Assembly (NCBI GenBank): GCA_027365475.1
Contig: DAHXNI010000004.1
Span: 1 to 39,535 of the forward strand
Direction of reading: 5' to 3'
From: Pseudomonadota bacterium
GTDB taxonomy: Bacteria > Pseudomonadota > Gammaproteobacteria > JAKAQQ01
Length of the DNA stretch: 39,535 bases
Shown: positions 31,902 through 39,535 of the stretch, one piece after another
Numbering within the stretch: position 1 is the stretch's first letter
Layout of the letters: each line of letters begins with the position of its first letter
Made by a program: the position numbers and the translations under genes
The notes under the pieces: generated by a model
Told to the model about the DNA's origin: nothing
What the model saw: only the letters and a program-made list of their open reading frames with translations
Database searches by the model: none

Positions 31902-32585
31902 CTAGAGCGGAACCAGCATTCCCTCGTCGAGCCGGTAGCGCCGGTGCATCCGGGCAGCCAGAGTGACCTCATGAGTCACCACGATCAAAGCGGTTCCATG
32001 CCGGGCATTCATGTTGAGGAGAAGATCGTAGATCCCCTCCCCCGTGTGCGGGTCGAGATTTCCGGTCGGTTCGTCTGCAAGCAGCAAAGGCGGGTTCGTG
32101 ACCAGTGCCCGGGCAATGGCCACCCGCTGCCTCTCGCCACCCGACAGCTCACTGGGTCGATGCTCGAGCCGGGCTTCGAGTCCGACCTCCCGGAGCCGCT
32201 CCTCTGCCCGTTCACGCACTTCCCCAACGCTGATGGTGCGCCTGAGCAAGAGCGGAATGGCGACGTTCTCAAGAGCCGAGAACTCCTGCAGGAGGTGATG
32301 GAACTGATAAACAAAACCCATGGTCTCGTTGCGCAAGAGTCCCCGCTCGCGCTCACCCATCCGGGCGGTATCGCGTCCGCGAATCAAAACCGCTCCGCGA
32401 TCCGGTTGATCGAGCCCACCCAGAAGGTGCAGGAGGGTGCTTTTCCCGGATCCCGAGGCTCCAACAATCGCGATCCGTTCCCCGGCAGCGATCTGGAGCT
32501 TGATACCTGACAGGACCGAGAGTGTCGCGCTTCCTTCGCGGTAGCTCTTGTAAAGATCGTGCGCTTCAAGCACCCATTCACTCAT
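31902..32585 (-). CDS. lolD: LolD lipoprotein-release ATPase
   Basis: This 227-residue ABC ATPase powers extraction of outer-membrane lipoproteins from the inner membrane. It has SYREGSATLSVLSGI, Walker A VGASGSGKSTLL, the LolD-type segment GFVYQFHHLLQEFSALENVA, signature LSGGERQRVAIARAL and Walker B LLLADEPTGNLD. The ATG lies inside the end of lolC (8-base overlap). No lolE gene follows. Confidence 0.96.
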   Translation of the reverse strand: MSEWVLEAHDLYKSYREGSATLSVLSGIKLQIAAGERIAIVGASGSGKSTLLHLLGGLDQPDRGAVLIRGRDTARMGERERGLLRNETMGFVYQFHHLLQEFSALENVAIPLLLRRTISVGEVRERAEERLREVGLEARLEHRPSELSGGERQRVAIARALVTNPPLLLADEPTGNLDPHTGEGIYDLLLNMNARHGTALIVVTHEVTLAARMHRRYRLDEGMLVPL

Positions 32586-33825
32586 GGCGCAAGGCCTCAA
32601 CCGGGAGCACGCGTGACGCCCGCCAGGCCGGGTAGAGTGTCGAGAGGACGGTGAGACCGAAGGCAATCAGCGTGATTTCGAGGATCTGCCGCCCCTCAAG
32701 ACGCGAAGGTAGCCGATTGATGAAATACACCTTGGTCGGGAAAAGATTGACATGAAAAATCTCATGGATGAACTGCATCACGGGCTGGACGTTGTGCGCG
32801 AGCAGGATCCCCAACCCGAGCCCCACGAGCGTTCCCAAAACGCCGATCACGGCTCCCTGCAGAACGAATACCCTGAGAACAGTCCCGGGTGAGGCTCCCA
32901 TGGTCCGGAGAATGGCAATGTCAGCAGCCTTGTCGTTGACCACCATGACCAGAGTCGAGATGATGTTGAACGCAGCAACCGCCACGATGAGCAAGAGAAT
33001 AAAAAACATGACCCGTTTTTCGGTTGCAATGGCCTGAAACAGGCTGCGATTCTGGCTGATCCAGTCACTCACATATTCGTTCCCATGAAGCTCATTGACA
33101 AGCGTGCGTGCCACCGCGGGAGCCGCGAGCATGTGATCGAGATGGAGCTCGAGGGCGCTCACATGCGTTCCCAGACCAAAGAGGCGCTGCGCTTTTCTCA
33201 GTCCGATGAAAGCCAGCCCGCTGTCGAACGCATAGTCTCCAGAATCAAAAATTCCAGACACGCGAAACCGACGGACCCGTGGCACGAGCCCGGTGGGAGT
33301 GACCAACCCCTCGGGAACCATGAGCACCACGTGATTGCCAACCGTGACACCAAGCGTATAGGCGAGATCGCGCCCCAGGATGATGTTCCAGCCATGCCCG
33401 GACAGGGTGTTGAGACGACCCGCAACCAGCTTGCGCGCGAGATTGAGCACGTCCACCTCCCGCGCGGGCTCAATTCCCTCGATCCGTGCCCCGCTCAGAT
33501 TGCCGTCGGCGGCCAGCATGGCCTGTCCCGTGATCACGGGTGCCATACCCCTCACGCCAGGCACCCGCTGCGCAACCCGGGCAACCCGTTTCCAATGCGC
33601 GAGGCTCCCGCTGAAACTAGAGACCGTGACTTCGGCGGTCATGCCCACGATCCGTTTGCGAAGTTCGTGATCGAACCCATTCATGACCGACAAAACCGTG
33701 ATCAGCGCGGCAACCCCGATCGTGATGCCCAAAATCGAAATTAGTGAAATGACCGAAACAAACCGGTTGCGCCGCTGCACTCTCAAATAGCGAAGTGACA
33801 CGAACAACGAGAAGGGGCGGTACAT
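32578..33825 (-). CDS. lolC: LolC/E-type lipoprotein-release permease
   Basis: This 415-residue inner-membrane permease has an N-terminal helix with LRYLRVQRRNRFVSVISLISILGITIGVAALI, a periplasmic MacB-type domain (about 45-265), and three C-terminal helices (LLIVAVAAFNIISTLVMVV and onward). It transfers lipoproteins to LolA. It pairs with LolD. Because only one permease gene is present here, the system may use a single hybrid permease (LolF type) or a second copy elsewhere. ATG 33825 is used; TTG 33828 is also in frame. Confidence 0.94.
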   Translation of the reverse strand: MYRPFSLFVSLRYLRVQRRNRFVSVISLISILGITIGVAALITVLSVMNGFDHELRKRIVGMTAEVTVSSFSGSLAHWKRVARVAQRVPGVRGMAPVITGQAMLAADGNLSGARIEGIEPAREVDVLNLARKLVAGRLNTLSGHGWNIILGRDLAYTLGVTVGNHVVLMVPEGLVTPTGLVPRVRRFRVSGIFDSGDYAFDSGLAFIGLRKAQRLFGLGTHVSALELHLDHMLAAPAVARTLVNELHGNEYVSDWISQNRSLFQAIATEKRVMFFILLLIVAVAAFNIISTLVMVVNDKAADIAILRTMGASPGTVLRVFVLQGAVIGVLGTLVGLGLGILLAHNVQPVMQFIHEIFHVNLFPTKVYFINRLPSRLEGRQILEITLIAFGLTVLSTLYPAWRASRVLPVEALRHE

Positions 33826-33848
33826 CAATCAGTATCCGGGTTCAAAGC

Positions 33849-33876
33849 TTGTCTTTCCTGCAAACTGATTTATGAT
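33849..33876 (+). promoter_or_regulatory. Promoter for the small exported protein and agu genes
   Basis: TTGTCT (33849-33854) and TATGAT (33871-33876) are separated by 16 bases, about 50 bases before the small exported protein gene. Both hexamers are reasonable sigma-70 matches. It is in the short gap divergent from lolC. Confidence 0.5.
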
Positions 33877-33926
33877 GAAAGGAGGATTTCGGCGTCGCCA
33901 AGGGCGGCTCCCGGGAGGCATAGCGC

Positions 33927-34232
33927 ATGCGTATCATAACGGTTCTCGTTTTCCTCGGCGCCAGCTTGTTCATGTGGACCATTCCCCTGCAGAGCCAGGC
34001 TGCGAGCCTGAACTACCCGCCTCGCGCCATGACAGCCGCCAACGTGCGGGGTCTATGGGGTTCCCCAAAAGCCACCCGGGGCCCGATCGGCATCCGTCGT
34101 TACCGCGAGTGGATCTATCCGCATTTCATTGTGGTTTTCGAACGCGGCTTTGTAATTCACACGGTCCACACCCACCCACTCGACCTTCCAGCCCCAGATC
34201 GCGTACCCCGCATGCGTCCACGGCTCCGGTGA
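33927..34232 (+). CDS. Small conserved exported protein of unknown function
   Basis: This 101-residue protein has a signal peptide (hydrophobic about residues 4-22, ending near QSQAAS) and a mature part with TAANVRGLWGSPKATRGPIG followed by YREWIYPHFIVVFERGFVIHTV. The strand pattern (WxYPxFxVxFExxxVIH) resembles a small family I recall from other gammaproteobacteria with no assigned function. GGAGG lies ten bases upstream of the ATG. It is 22 bases ahead of the agmatine deiminase gene and probably cotranscribed with it. It does not look like an enzyme. Confidence 0.75.
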   Translation: MRIITVLVFLGASLFMWTIPLQSQAASLNYPPRAMTAANVRGLWGSPKATRGPIGIRRYREWIYPHFIVVFERGFVIHTVHTHPLDLPAPDRVPRMRPRLR

Positions 34233-34254
34233 ATCAGCGCCCAGAAAGCGCTGG

Positions 34255-35367
34255 ATGTCGGATGACGGGCACCGCGTGCAGACCAAGCCCGGTGCGACCG
34301 GGTTGAGACCCGTGGCTCCGCCCCGGGCCCGGCGCTGGCCCGCAGAGTGGGAACCGCAGAGTGCCGTTCTCATGTGCTGGCCGCGTCCCTCAAGCGGATT
34401 CGACCGGGAATCCGAAAATCGTGCGGGGGACTGCCTGCTTGAAATCGCTGCCTGCATCAGCCGGCACGAAACCGTCCTCATGACCCTACCGGCATGCCGC
34501 ATGACTCATGAAACCCTGATCGAGACCCTCATTCACCACTCGGGGAATCCGGATCGGATCCGGTGGATCCCCATAGCCGCGAACGACATCTGGTTCCGAG
34601 ATTACGGGCCACTCACCGTCTTCGAGGGCGAGCGCCCGATCCTCCTGGATTTCAGCTTCAACGGGTGGGGTGGCAAATACCCTCACGAAGATGACGACAG
34701 GGCAACACGGAGACTCTGGCAGGCGGGCTCCTTTGGCCCAGTGGCTCTCGAGTCCCATCCCTGGGTGCTCGAAGGAGGCAGTGTCGACGGAGATGGAAAT
34801 GGCACGCTGCTCACAACCCCTCAGTGCCTGCTCCACCCGAGCCGGGGGCATCCTGATTGCAGCCCTGTGGAGGAGATGCTTAACCGCACGCTCGGCATCC
34901 AGCGCGTGCTCTGGCTTGAGGCAGTCGTGATTCCAGGCGACGACACTGATGGACACGTCGATACACTGGCCCGATTTGCATCATCCACCACGCTGGTTTA
35001 CCAGGGCGGCTCTGGTTTTCCCGATACCAAGCTCCGGGAACAGTTCACCCGCATGGGGAAACATCTTGCACGATTCAGGCGTCCCGATGGACAACCCTAC
35101 GATCTCGTCGAACTGCCCTCCCCAGGACGGCTCACAAACCTATCAGACCATCCGCTCCCGGCAACCTATGCCAACTTCCTGATCGTCAATGACGCTCTTT
35201 TGGTTCCCCAATATGGCGTGGCCTCTGATTCCGAGGTTTGCCGAGTGCTCGGAGAAGTGTTCCCGGATCGCACGCTTTATCCGATCGATGCGCGCCCGCT
35301 CATTCAGCAATACGGCAGCATCCATTGTGCTACCCTGCAACTCCCTTGGGGAGTAGTGCCTGCATGA
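34255..35367 (+). CDS. aguA: Agmatine deiminase
   Basis: This 370-residue enzyme (porphyromonas-type peptidyl-arginine deiminase family) converts agmatine to N-carbamoylputrescine. The nucleophile is C358 in SIHCATLQLP. Other catalytic and substrate residues are in NDIWFRDYGP, GGSVDGDGNGTLLTT and DDTDGHVDTLARF. ATG 34255 is used, but the first 20 or so residues are unlike the family, and a GTG at 34312 in front of the conserved RRWPAEWEPQ is a possible start. It overlaps aguB by ATGA, making a two-step putrescine pathway. Confidence 0.94.
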   Translation: MSDDGHRVQTKPGATGLRPVAPPRARRWPAEWEPQSAVLMCWPRPSSGFDRESENRAGDCLLEIAACISRHETVLMTLPACRMTHETLIETLIHHSGNPDRIRWIPIAANDIWFRDYGPLTVFEGERPILLDFSFNGWGGKYPHEDDDRATRRLWQAGSFGPVALESHPWVLEGGSVDGDGNGTLLTTPQCLLHPSRGHPDCSPVEEMLNRTLGIQRVLWLEAVVIPGDDTDGHVDTLARFASSTTLVYQGGSGFPDTKLREQFTRMGKHLARFRRPDGQPYDLVELPSPGRLTNLSDHPLPATYANFLIVNDALLVPQYGVASDSEVCRVLGEVFPDRTLYPIDARPLIQQYGSIHCATLQLPWGVVPA

Positions 35368-36260
35368 AACGTCGCGTAGCCGTCATCGATGCCACCTGGG
35401 AGTCAGATCCGGGCCGGCATCGCCAAGTGCTCGAAGCGGCACTCCGGGAAGCCCAAACGCAGGGAGCCGAACTCGCGCTTTTGCCCGAACTGATTTTCCT
35501 GCCCTATTTCTGCCAGAGCCCCTCACGCGAGCCTTTCGCGTGGGCCGAAGCACTGGAGGGTCCGTCTGTGACGCTCCTCGCGCGCTGGGCCAAAACCTTT
35601 GGACTCGTGATCGTGACCTCGATCTTCGAACGGCGTACAGCAGGGGTTTACCACAACACGGCCGTGGTTCTGGAACGGAACGGCTCTCTGGCCGGGATCT
35701 ATCGGAAAATGCATATCCCTGAGGATCCCGGCTACTTTGAAAAGTATTACTTCACGCCGGGCGATCTCGGGTTTGTGCCCATCGACACTTCGGTGGGGCG
35801 TCTGGGTGTACTCATCTGCTGGGATCAGTGGTTCCCCGAAGCAGCAAGGCTCATGGTCCTCGCGGGTGCGCAGCTTCTGCTCTACCCCACTGCCATCGGA
35901 TGGAACCCAGACGATCCGCAGCCAACCTGGGATCAGGAACTTGAGGCTTGGCTCACCATCCAGCGTGCACATGCCATCGCGAACGGCTGCCCGGTTCTCA
36001 CCGCGAACCGCATGGGCTTCGAGGCCGACCCTTCGGGACAGACCCCTGGTATTCGGTTCTGGGGACACGGATTTGTGGCCGGAGCCATGGGGGAATATCT
36101 CCTGCCCCCGCAATCCGATTCCGTGGGGATTCGCGTGGCGGACGTGGATGATCGTGCCACAGAGCGGATCCGCCAGATCTGGCCGTTTCTGCGCGATCGC
36201 CGGATTGATGCCTATCCGAAACTGCTCACACGAGCGTGGGATCCCGATCCTAAGAAATAG
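35364..36260 (+). CDS. aguB: N-carbamoylputrescine amidase
   Basis: This 298-residue nitrilase-superfamily enzyme hydrolyses N-carbamoylputrescine to putrescine, CO2 and ammonia. The Glu-Lys-Cys triad is E42 (LLPELIF), K115 (YRKMHIPED) and C152 (LICWDQWFPEAARL). It starts at ATG 35364 in the ATGA overlap with aguA. Together with aguA it gives a complete agmatine-to-putrescine route. Arginine decarboxylase is not in the window. Confidence 0.96.
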   Translation: MKRRVAVIDATWESDPGRHRQVLEAALREAQTQGAELALLPELIFLPYFCQSPSREPFAWAEALEGPSVTLLARWAKTFGLVIVTSIFERRTAGVYHNTAVVLERNGSLAGIYRKMHIPEDPGYFEKYYFTPGDLGFVPIDTSVGRLGVLICWDQWFPEAARLMVLAGAQLLLYPTAIGWNPDDPQPTWDQELEAWLTIQRAHAIANGCPVLTANRMGFEADPSGQTPGIRFWGHGFVAGAMGEYLLPPQSDSVGIRVADVDDRATERIRQIWPFLRDRRIDAYPKLLTRAWDPDPKK

Positions 36261-36298
36261 GGGATCTGGAATGGAGTGTGGAATCCCCAGATCGTCCC
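36261..36298 (+). terminator. Inverted repeat just after aguB
   Basis: GATCTGG at 36263-36269 pairs with CCAGATC at 36287-36293, directly behind the aguB stop, with flanking GG and CCC that could extend the stem around a two-base bulge. There is no T run, so it is not a classical intrinsic terminator, but the position fits an end-of-operon structure. The rest of the gap up to gpmA (36464) shows nothing else convincing. Confidence 0.3.
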
Positions 36299-36463
36299 CT
36301 CCCTACCCACCCACACGGGTCAAGAAACTGGAAGCAGGCGGCTTCGCCTTTGCACACCAGATTCCGGATACCTCAAAAATAAAGCCGCACCCGCGCTCGG
36401 AATACTCATGGGAAGGGATGTCATCACACTTGACTGGCATCCCGCTGCTCCGTGCCGCGCACC

Positions 36464-37201
36464 TCAAGTACCTTGAGCAACCCGGCTGATGGCAGCCTCC
36501 GTCGTCTCTGCATCCCCCAAAAAGCGATGTCCCGCAACTCGACCCTCGGGGCCGAAATCATAGAGCATCGGAATACCGGTCGGAACATTGAATTGACTGA
36601 TGGCATCGTCACCCACACCATCCAACTCCTTGATGAGGGCCCGCAGACTGTTCCCATGCGCAACAACCAGTACGCACGCATCCCCGGTTAATGATGGCAG
36701 AATCCGCGACCGCCAGTAGGGCAAAACCCGCTTCTGGGTCTGCTCCAAAGATTCCCCAACCGGGAGCTGATCGGGATCCCAGGCACGGTAGCGAGGATCG
36801 AACCTCGGATGTCTCGAATCTTCGAAATCGAGGGGTGGAGGGGCGATCTTGTAACTCCGACGCCAGAGGGCAACCTGATGTTCGCCATATTCGCGGCTGA
36901 CCACATGCTTGTCCTTGCCCTCAAGATCCCCATAGTGCCGTTCATTGAGCTGCCACGCTTTCTCGACCGGGACCCATAACCGTTCCAGATCGTCCAAAAC
37001 CACGAACAGTGTCCGGATCGCGCGGGTCAGGAGTGAGGTGAAGGCGACTTGCGGGATGAGGCCGTCTGCTTTGAGGAGACTCGCAGCACGGTGGGCTTCA
37101 CTCACACCCCGTTCGCTCAAATCGATATCCTGCCAGCCCGTAAAACGGTGGGCGGCATTCCAAAGACTTTCCCCATGTCGCACAAGAATCAGTTGGGCCA
37201 T
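36464..37201 (-). CDS. gpmA: 2,3-bisphosphoglycerate-dependent phosphoglycerate mutase
   Basis: This 245-residue glycolytic enzyme interconverts 3- and 2-phosphoglycerate through a phosphohistidine. It has LVRHGESLWN (phosphoryl-accepting His near residue 9), FTGWQDIDLSERG, LNERHYGDLEG and VAHGNSLRALIKEL with the second catalytic His. GAGGG precedes the ATG. It is a single gene, convergent with aguB and divergent from the beta-propeller gene. Confidence 0.96.
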   Translation of the reverse strand: MAQLILVRHGESLWNAAHRFTGWQDIDLSERGVSEAHRAASLLKADGLIPQVAFTSLLTRAIRTLFVVLDDLERLWVPVEKAWQLNERHYGDLEGKDKHVVSREYGEHQVALWRRSYKIAPPPLDFEDSRHPRFDPRYRAWDPDQLPVGESLEQTQKRVLPYWRSRILPSLTGDACVLVVAHGNSLRALIKELDGVGDDAISQFNVPTGIPMLYDFGPEGRVAGHRFLGDAETTEAAISRVAQGT

Positions 37202-37360
37202 GCGTCCCTCAATCCAGTGCCAAGTAATGGAATTTTAACGCAAGTCCCAGAATGCGCCTGCATTCCGGCTGCGACAGACCCTAAACGCGGCCACTGTAAA
37301 GACAAACCACGTCTGCTTTTCTGTGATCCACACGCTCTGGGCTGCGTGACGGACAACTCC

Positions 37361-37389
37361 TTGCCATTCCAACTGAAGGATCCTAAAAT
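37361..37389 (+). promoter_or_regulatory. Promoter of the beta-propeller gene
   Basis: TTGCCA (37361-37366) and TAAAAT (37384-37389) are separated by 17 bases, each matching 5 of 6 sigma-70 consensus bases. They lie about 90 bases before the start of the exported beta-propeller gene. This is the clearest promoter in the window. The 279-base gap 37202-37480 otherwise holds no gene. Confidence 0.55.
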
Positions 37390-37480
37390 CAGTCAATCGC
37401 CTGCAAGCGATCGAGACCACTTTTTTAAGGATAAAGCTCTCATCGCTCTGGCGGATCCCCGATTCGGAGATTTAAAATCA

Positions 37481-39535
37481 ATGAATACCAGTATGTTACA
37501 GAGATTTCGTCGCGTCAATGTATTGCCTATCCGGACACTGACCGGGCTCAGCGCTTGCGTTTTGGCCTTGGCCCTGGCTCCAGCCTGGGCCACCACTTCA
37601 GCACTCTCAGGGCTCCACTTCCGTGACATCGGCCCCGCCATCGCGGGCGGCCGCGTGAGTACGGTCGTTGGAGTGCCGCACAACCCCCTCGTCTACTATG
37701 TCGGCGCAGCCGGTGGCGGAGTCTGGAAAACGTCGGACGGTGGAAATACCTGGCATCCGATACTGACCCATGCGGATACCTCCTCCATCGGAGCGATCAC
37801 CCTGGCACCGAGCAACCCCAATCTCGTCTGGGTCGGAACCGGCGAACCCAACCCCCGTAACGACATGATCACCGGTGCCGGCGTCTACTACTCTCCGGAT
37901 GCGGGACGGACCTGGAAGTTCATGGGATTCCGTCATGCCGGCCAGATCGCGAGGATCATCGTGGATCCGGATGACAGCCAACGGGTCTTCGTCTGTGCAC
38001 TGGGTGATGTCTGGAAACCCGGTGGCCCGCGGGGGCTCTACCGCACCACCAATGGGGGACGCAGCTGGACCCGGGTACTATCCGGCAACTCGACCACCGG
38101 TTGCGGTTCAGTTGCTTTCGAGCCCGGAAACCCCGAGGTGATGCTGGCAGCGACCTGGCAGGTGAGACGCTATCCCTGGAAACTGGTGGATGGGGGACCG
38201 GGGAGCGGAATCTGGCGCTCGACCGATGGCGGAACCACTTGGAAAGAGCTTCATCACGACCTGCCACCCAAACCATACGGCCGCATCGCGATCGCGTTCG
38301 CACCCTCCCGCCCGAGCCGCGTCTATGCCCTGATCGAAGCCCAAAAGGGCCTCCTTTGGCGATCCAACGACCTCGGCAGCCACTGGCAGATGGTGAGCGA
38401 CAACCACAATCTCGATGTGCGTCCGTTCTATTTCACCCAGCTTGCAGTTTCACCCAATAACGCGAACAAGATTTTTTTCCTGTCCATGGAACTCATGGAG
38501 TCGACAGATGGCGGCCGGACCGCGTTTTACGCTGACCCGATGATCCACGTCGATCATCACGCCATCTGGATCGATCCGGCCAATCCGAACCGGATTCTTC
38601 AAGGTAATGACGGCGGGATCGCGCTGAGCCTGAACGGAGGGAAAAACTGGCGTTACCTCGACGAGATTCCGATCGAGGAGTTTTATTCGGTCGATGTCGC
38701 CCCCGGCTTCCCCTTCTGGATTTGCGGGGGCATTCAGGACAACAACGCCTGGTGCGGACCTTCGAGCGAATACAATCGCGGCGCCGTGACCGGAAGCGAC
38801 TGGTTCATCGTAGCCGGTGGAGACGGGCAGTACGCCGTCCCGGCTCCGAGCGATCCACGGATCATTTATGCGGATTCCCAGAACGGATTCATCCAGCGTT
38901 ACAACCGTGTAACCGGCCGGAGCCATTTCATCGTCCCGACCTATAGCGGACTCATGAACGCGCACGCACTGTCCAAACAGAAGTACCGCTTCAACTGGAC
39001 CGCACCCATTGCGGTGTCCTACCACAACCCGAACGAGGTCTATCTCGGTGCCAACGTCCTCTTCCGGAGTACCGATGGCGGCACCCACTGGCAGGTCATC
39101 AGCCCTGACCTCACCCGCAATGACAAGGCCCATCAGGGCCTCACCGGTGGGCCGGTCGATTATGACCTCTCCGGTGCTGAAAACTACGACACCATCCAGT
39201 CGATCAGCCTGGCCCGCACCAACCCCAAGGTCATCTGGGTCGGCACCGACGACGGGCTCGTCTGGGTCACCCGCAACGGCGGCCACCACTGGCAGCGCGT
39301 CACCCCCTCAGGCGCCCCCGCCTGGGCCCGCGTCTACCAGATCGGCGTCTCCCCCTTCCACGCCGGCTCCGCCTACCTCAGCTTCGACGCCCATGAACTC
39401 GGCAACAACCGACCCTATGTCTACCGCACCAACGACTACGGCCGCTCCTGGCACCGCATCGATCGCGGCCTGCCCCGGCAGAGCTCGGTCCTCGTGGTCC
39501 GCGAAGACCCCAACGACCGGGGATTCCTGGTCGCG
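37481..39535 (+). CDS. Exported BNR/sortilin-like beta-propeller protein (partial)
   Basis: The frame runs 685 codons from ATG 37481 (GGAG upstream) to the window edge without a stop. An N-terminal signal peptide (LTGLSACVLALALAPAWA) is followed by a beta-propeller with about ten Asp-box/BNR repeats (WKTSDGGNTW, YRTTNGGRSW, WRSTDGGTTW, FRSTDGGTHW and so on). It also has the HVDHHAIWIDPANPNRILQGNDGG stretch of the VPS10/sortilin-like glycosidase-type family. Such proteins are exported; substrate and activity are not predictable here. It could be a type II secretion or GlyGly-CTERM client, but its C-terminus is outside the window. From about 39050 the codons become strongly C-ending, unlike the first part. 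Confidence 0.9.
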   Translation, partial: MNTSMLQRFRRVNVLPIRTLTGLSACVLALALAPAWATTSALSGLHFRDIGPAIAGGRVSTVVGVPHNPLVYYVGAAGGGVWKTSDGGNTWHPILTHADTSSIGAITLAPSNPNLVWVGTGEPNPRNDMITGAGVYYSPDAGRTWKFMGFRHAGQIARIIVDPDDSQRVFVCALGDVWKPGGPRGLYRTTNGGRSWTRVLSGNSTTGCGSVAFEPGNPEVMLAATWQVRRYPWKLVDGGPGSGIWRSTDGGTTWKELHHDLPPKPYGRIAIAFAPSRPSRVYALIEAQKGLLWRSNDLGSHWQMVSDNHNLDVRPFYFTQLAVSPNNANKIFFLSMELMESTDGGRTAFYADPMIHVDHHAIWIDPANPNRILQGNDGGIALSLNGGKNWRYLDEIPIEEFYSVDVAPGFPFWICGGIQDNNAWCGPSSEYNRGAVTGSDWFIVAGGDGQYAVPAPSDPRIIYADSQNGFIQRYNRVTGRSHFIVPTYSGLMNAHALSKQKYRFNWTAPIAVSYHNPNEVYLGANVLFRSTDGGTHWQVISPDLTRNDKAHQGLTGGPVDYDLSGAENYDTIQSISLARTNPKVIWVGTDDGLVWVTRNGGHHWQRVTPSGAPAWARVYQIGVSPFHAGSAYLSFDAHELGNNRPYVYRTNDYGRSWHRIDRGLPRQSSVLVVREDPNDRGFLVA

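Noticed and set aside
36331-36350. AGGCG-GCTT-CGCCT hairpin between aguB and gpmA
   Set aside because: Stem of only 5 bp and no T run behind it.
1-39535. CRISPR arrays, prophage genes, toxin-antitoxin or defence systems
   Set aside because: No regularly spaced repeats and no such gene families were seen on either strand.

Overview
The window reads as a stretch of core chromosome from a Gram-negative, LPS-bearing bacterium, most likely a gammaproteobacterium of fairly high G+C. The evidence is the set of gene neighbourhoods: dapA divergent from gcvR-bcp, mlaFEDCB, fabD-fabG-acpP-fabF-mltG-tmk-holB-pilZ, exbB-exbD-msbA-lpxK-trm112-kdsB, lolC-lolD and a type II secretion gspG-N run. I cannot name the genus from sequence alone. 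Genes are packed tightly, and many neighbours overlap by 4 bases (ATGA or GTGA).

Layout, left to right. 1-420: the only clearly mobile or decayed DNA, namely the C-terminal remnant of an IS30-type transposase, an imperfect inverted repeat, a short direct repeat and an AT-rich tract, all abutting a tRNA-Ser(GGA) gene (420-510, minus strand). 555-1729 (minus): dapA followed by a very short lipoprotein gene where bamC often lies. 1881-4400 (plus): gcvR-like ACT protein, a Bcp-type peroxiredoxin and a PIN-PhoH ATPase. 4643-8379 (plus): a FadL-type outer-membrane channel, a BepA-like M48 metalloprotease and the lipoprotein MlaA. 8393-11444 (minus): mlaF-E-D-C-B, tail to tail with mlaA, so a whole retrograde phospholipid transport pathway sits in one place. 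11526-12548 (minus): class I fructose-bisphosphate aldolase. 12599-19691 (minus): rhombosortase rrtA, fabD, fabG, acpP, fabF, mltG, tmk, holB, pilZ. 19785-25509 (plus): gspG-H-I-J-K-L-M-N, the pseudopilus and inner-membrane platform part of a type II secretion system, followed by a WbpO/TviB-type nucleotide-sugar dehydrogenase. 26848-31753 (minus): ExbB/ExbD, MsbA, LpxK, a Trm112-family protein (57 aa) and KdsB. 31902-33825 (minus): LolC-type permease and LolD ATPase. 33927-36260 (plus): a small exported protein, agmatine deiminase and N-carbamoylputrescine amidase (putrescine synthesis). 36464-37201 (minus): phosphoglycerate mutase. 37481-39535 (plus): a large exported BNR/sortilin-like beta-propeller protein that runs off the end of the window.

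Functional theme: most of the window builds, modifies or exports the cell envelope (fatty-acid supply, lipid A/Kdo, lipoprotein release, phospholipid asymmetry, type II secretion). The most suggestive arrangement is the rhombosortase gene. Its stop overlaps the start of fabD, and it is divergent from the pseudopilin operon across a short shared promoter region. Rhombosortases process GlyGly-CTERM proteins, and their known substrates leave by type II secretion, so the linkage fits a dedicated secretion and surface-attachment route. I saw no CRISPR array, prophage, toxin-antitoxin pair or other defence system.
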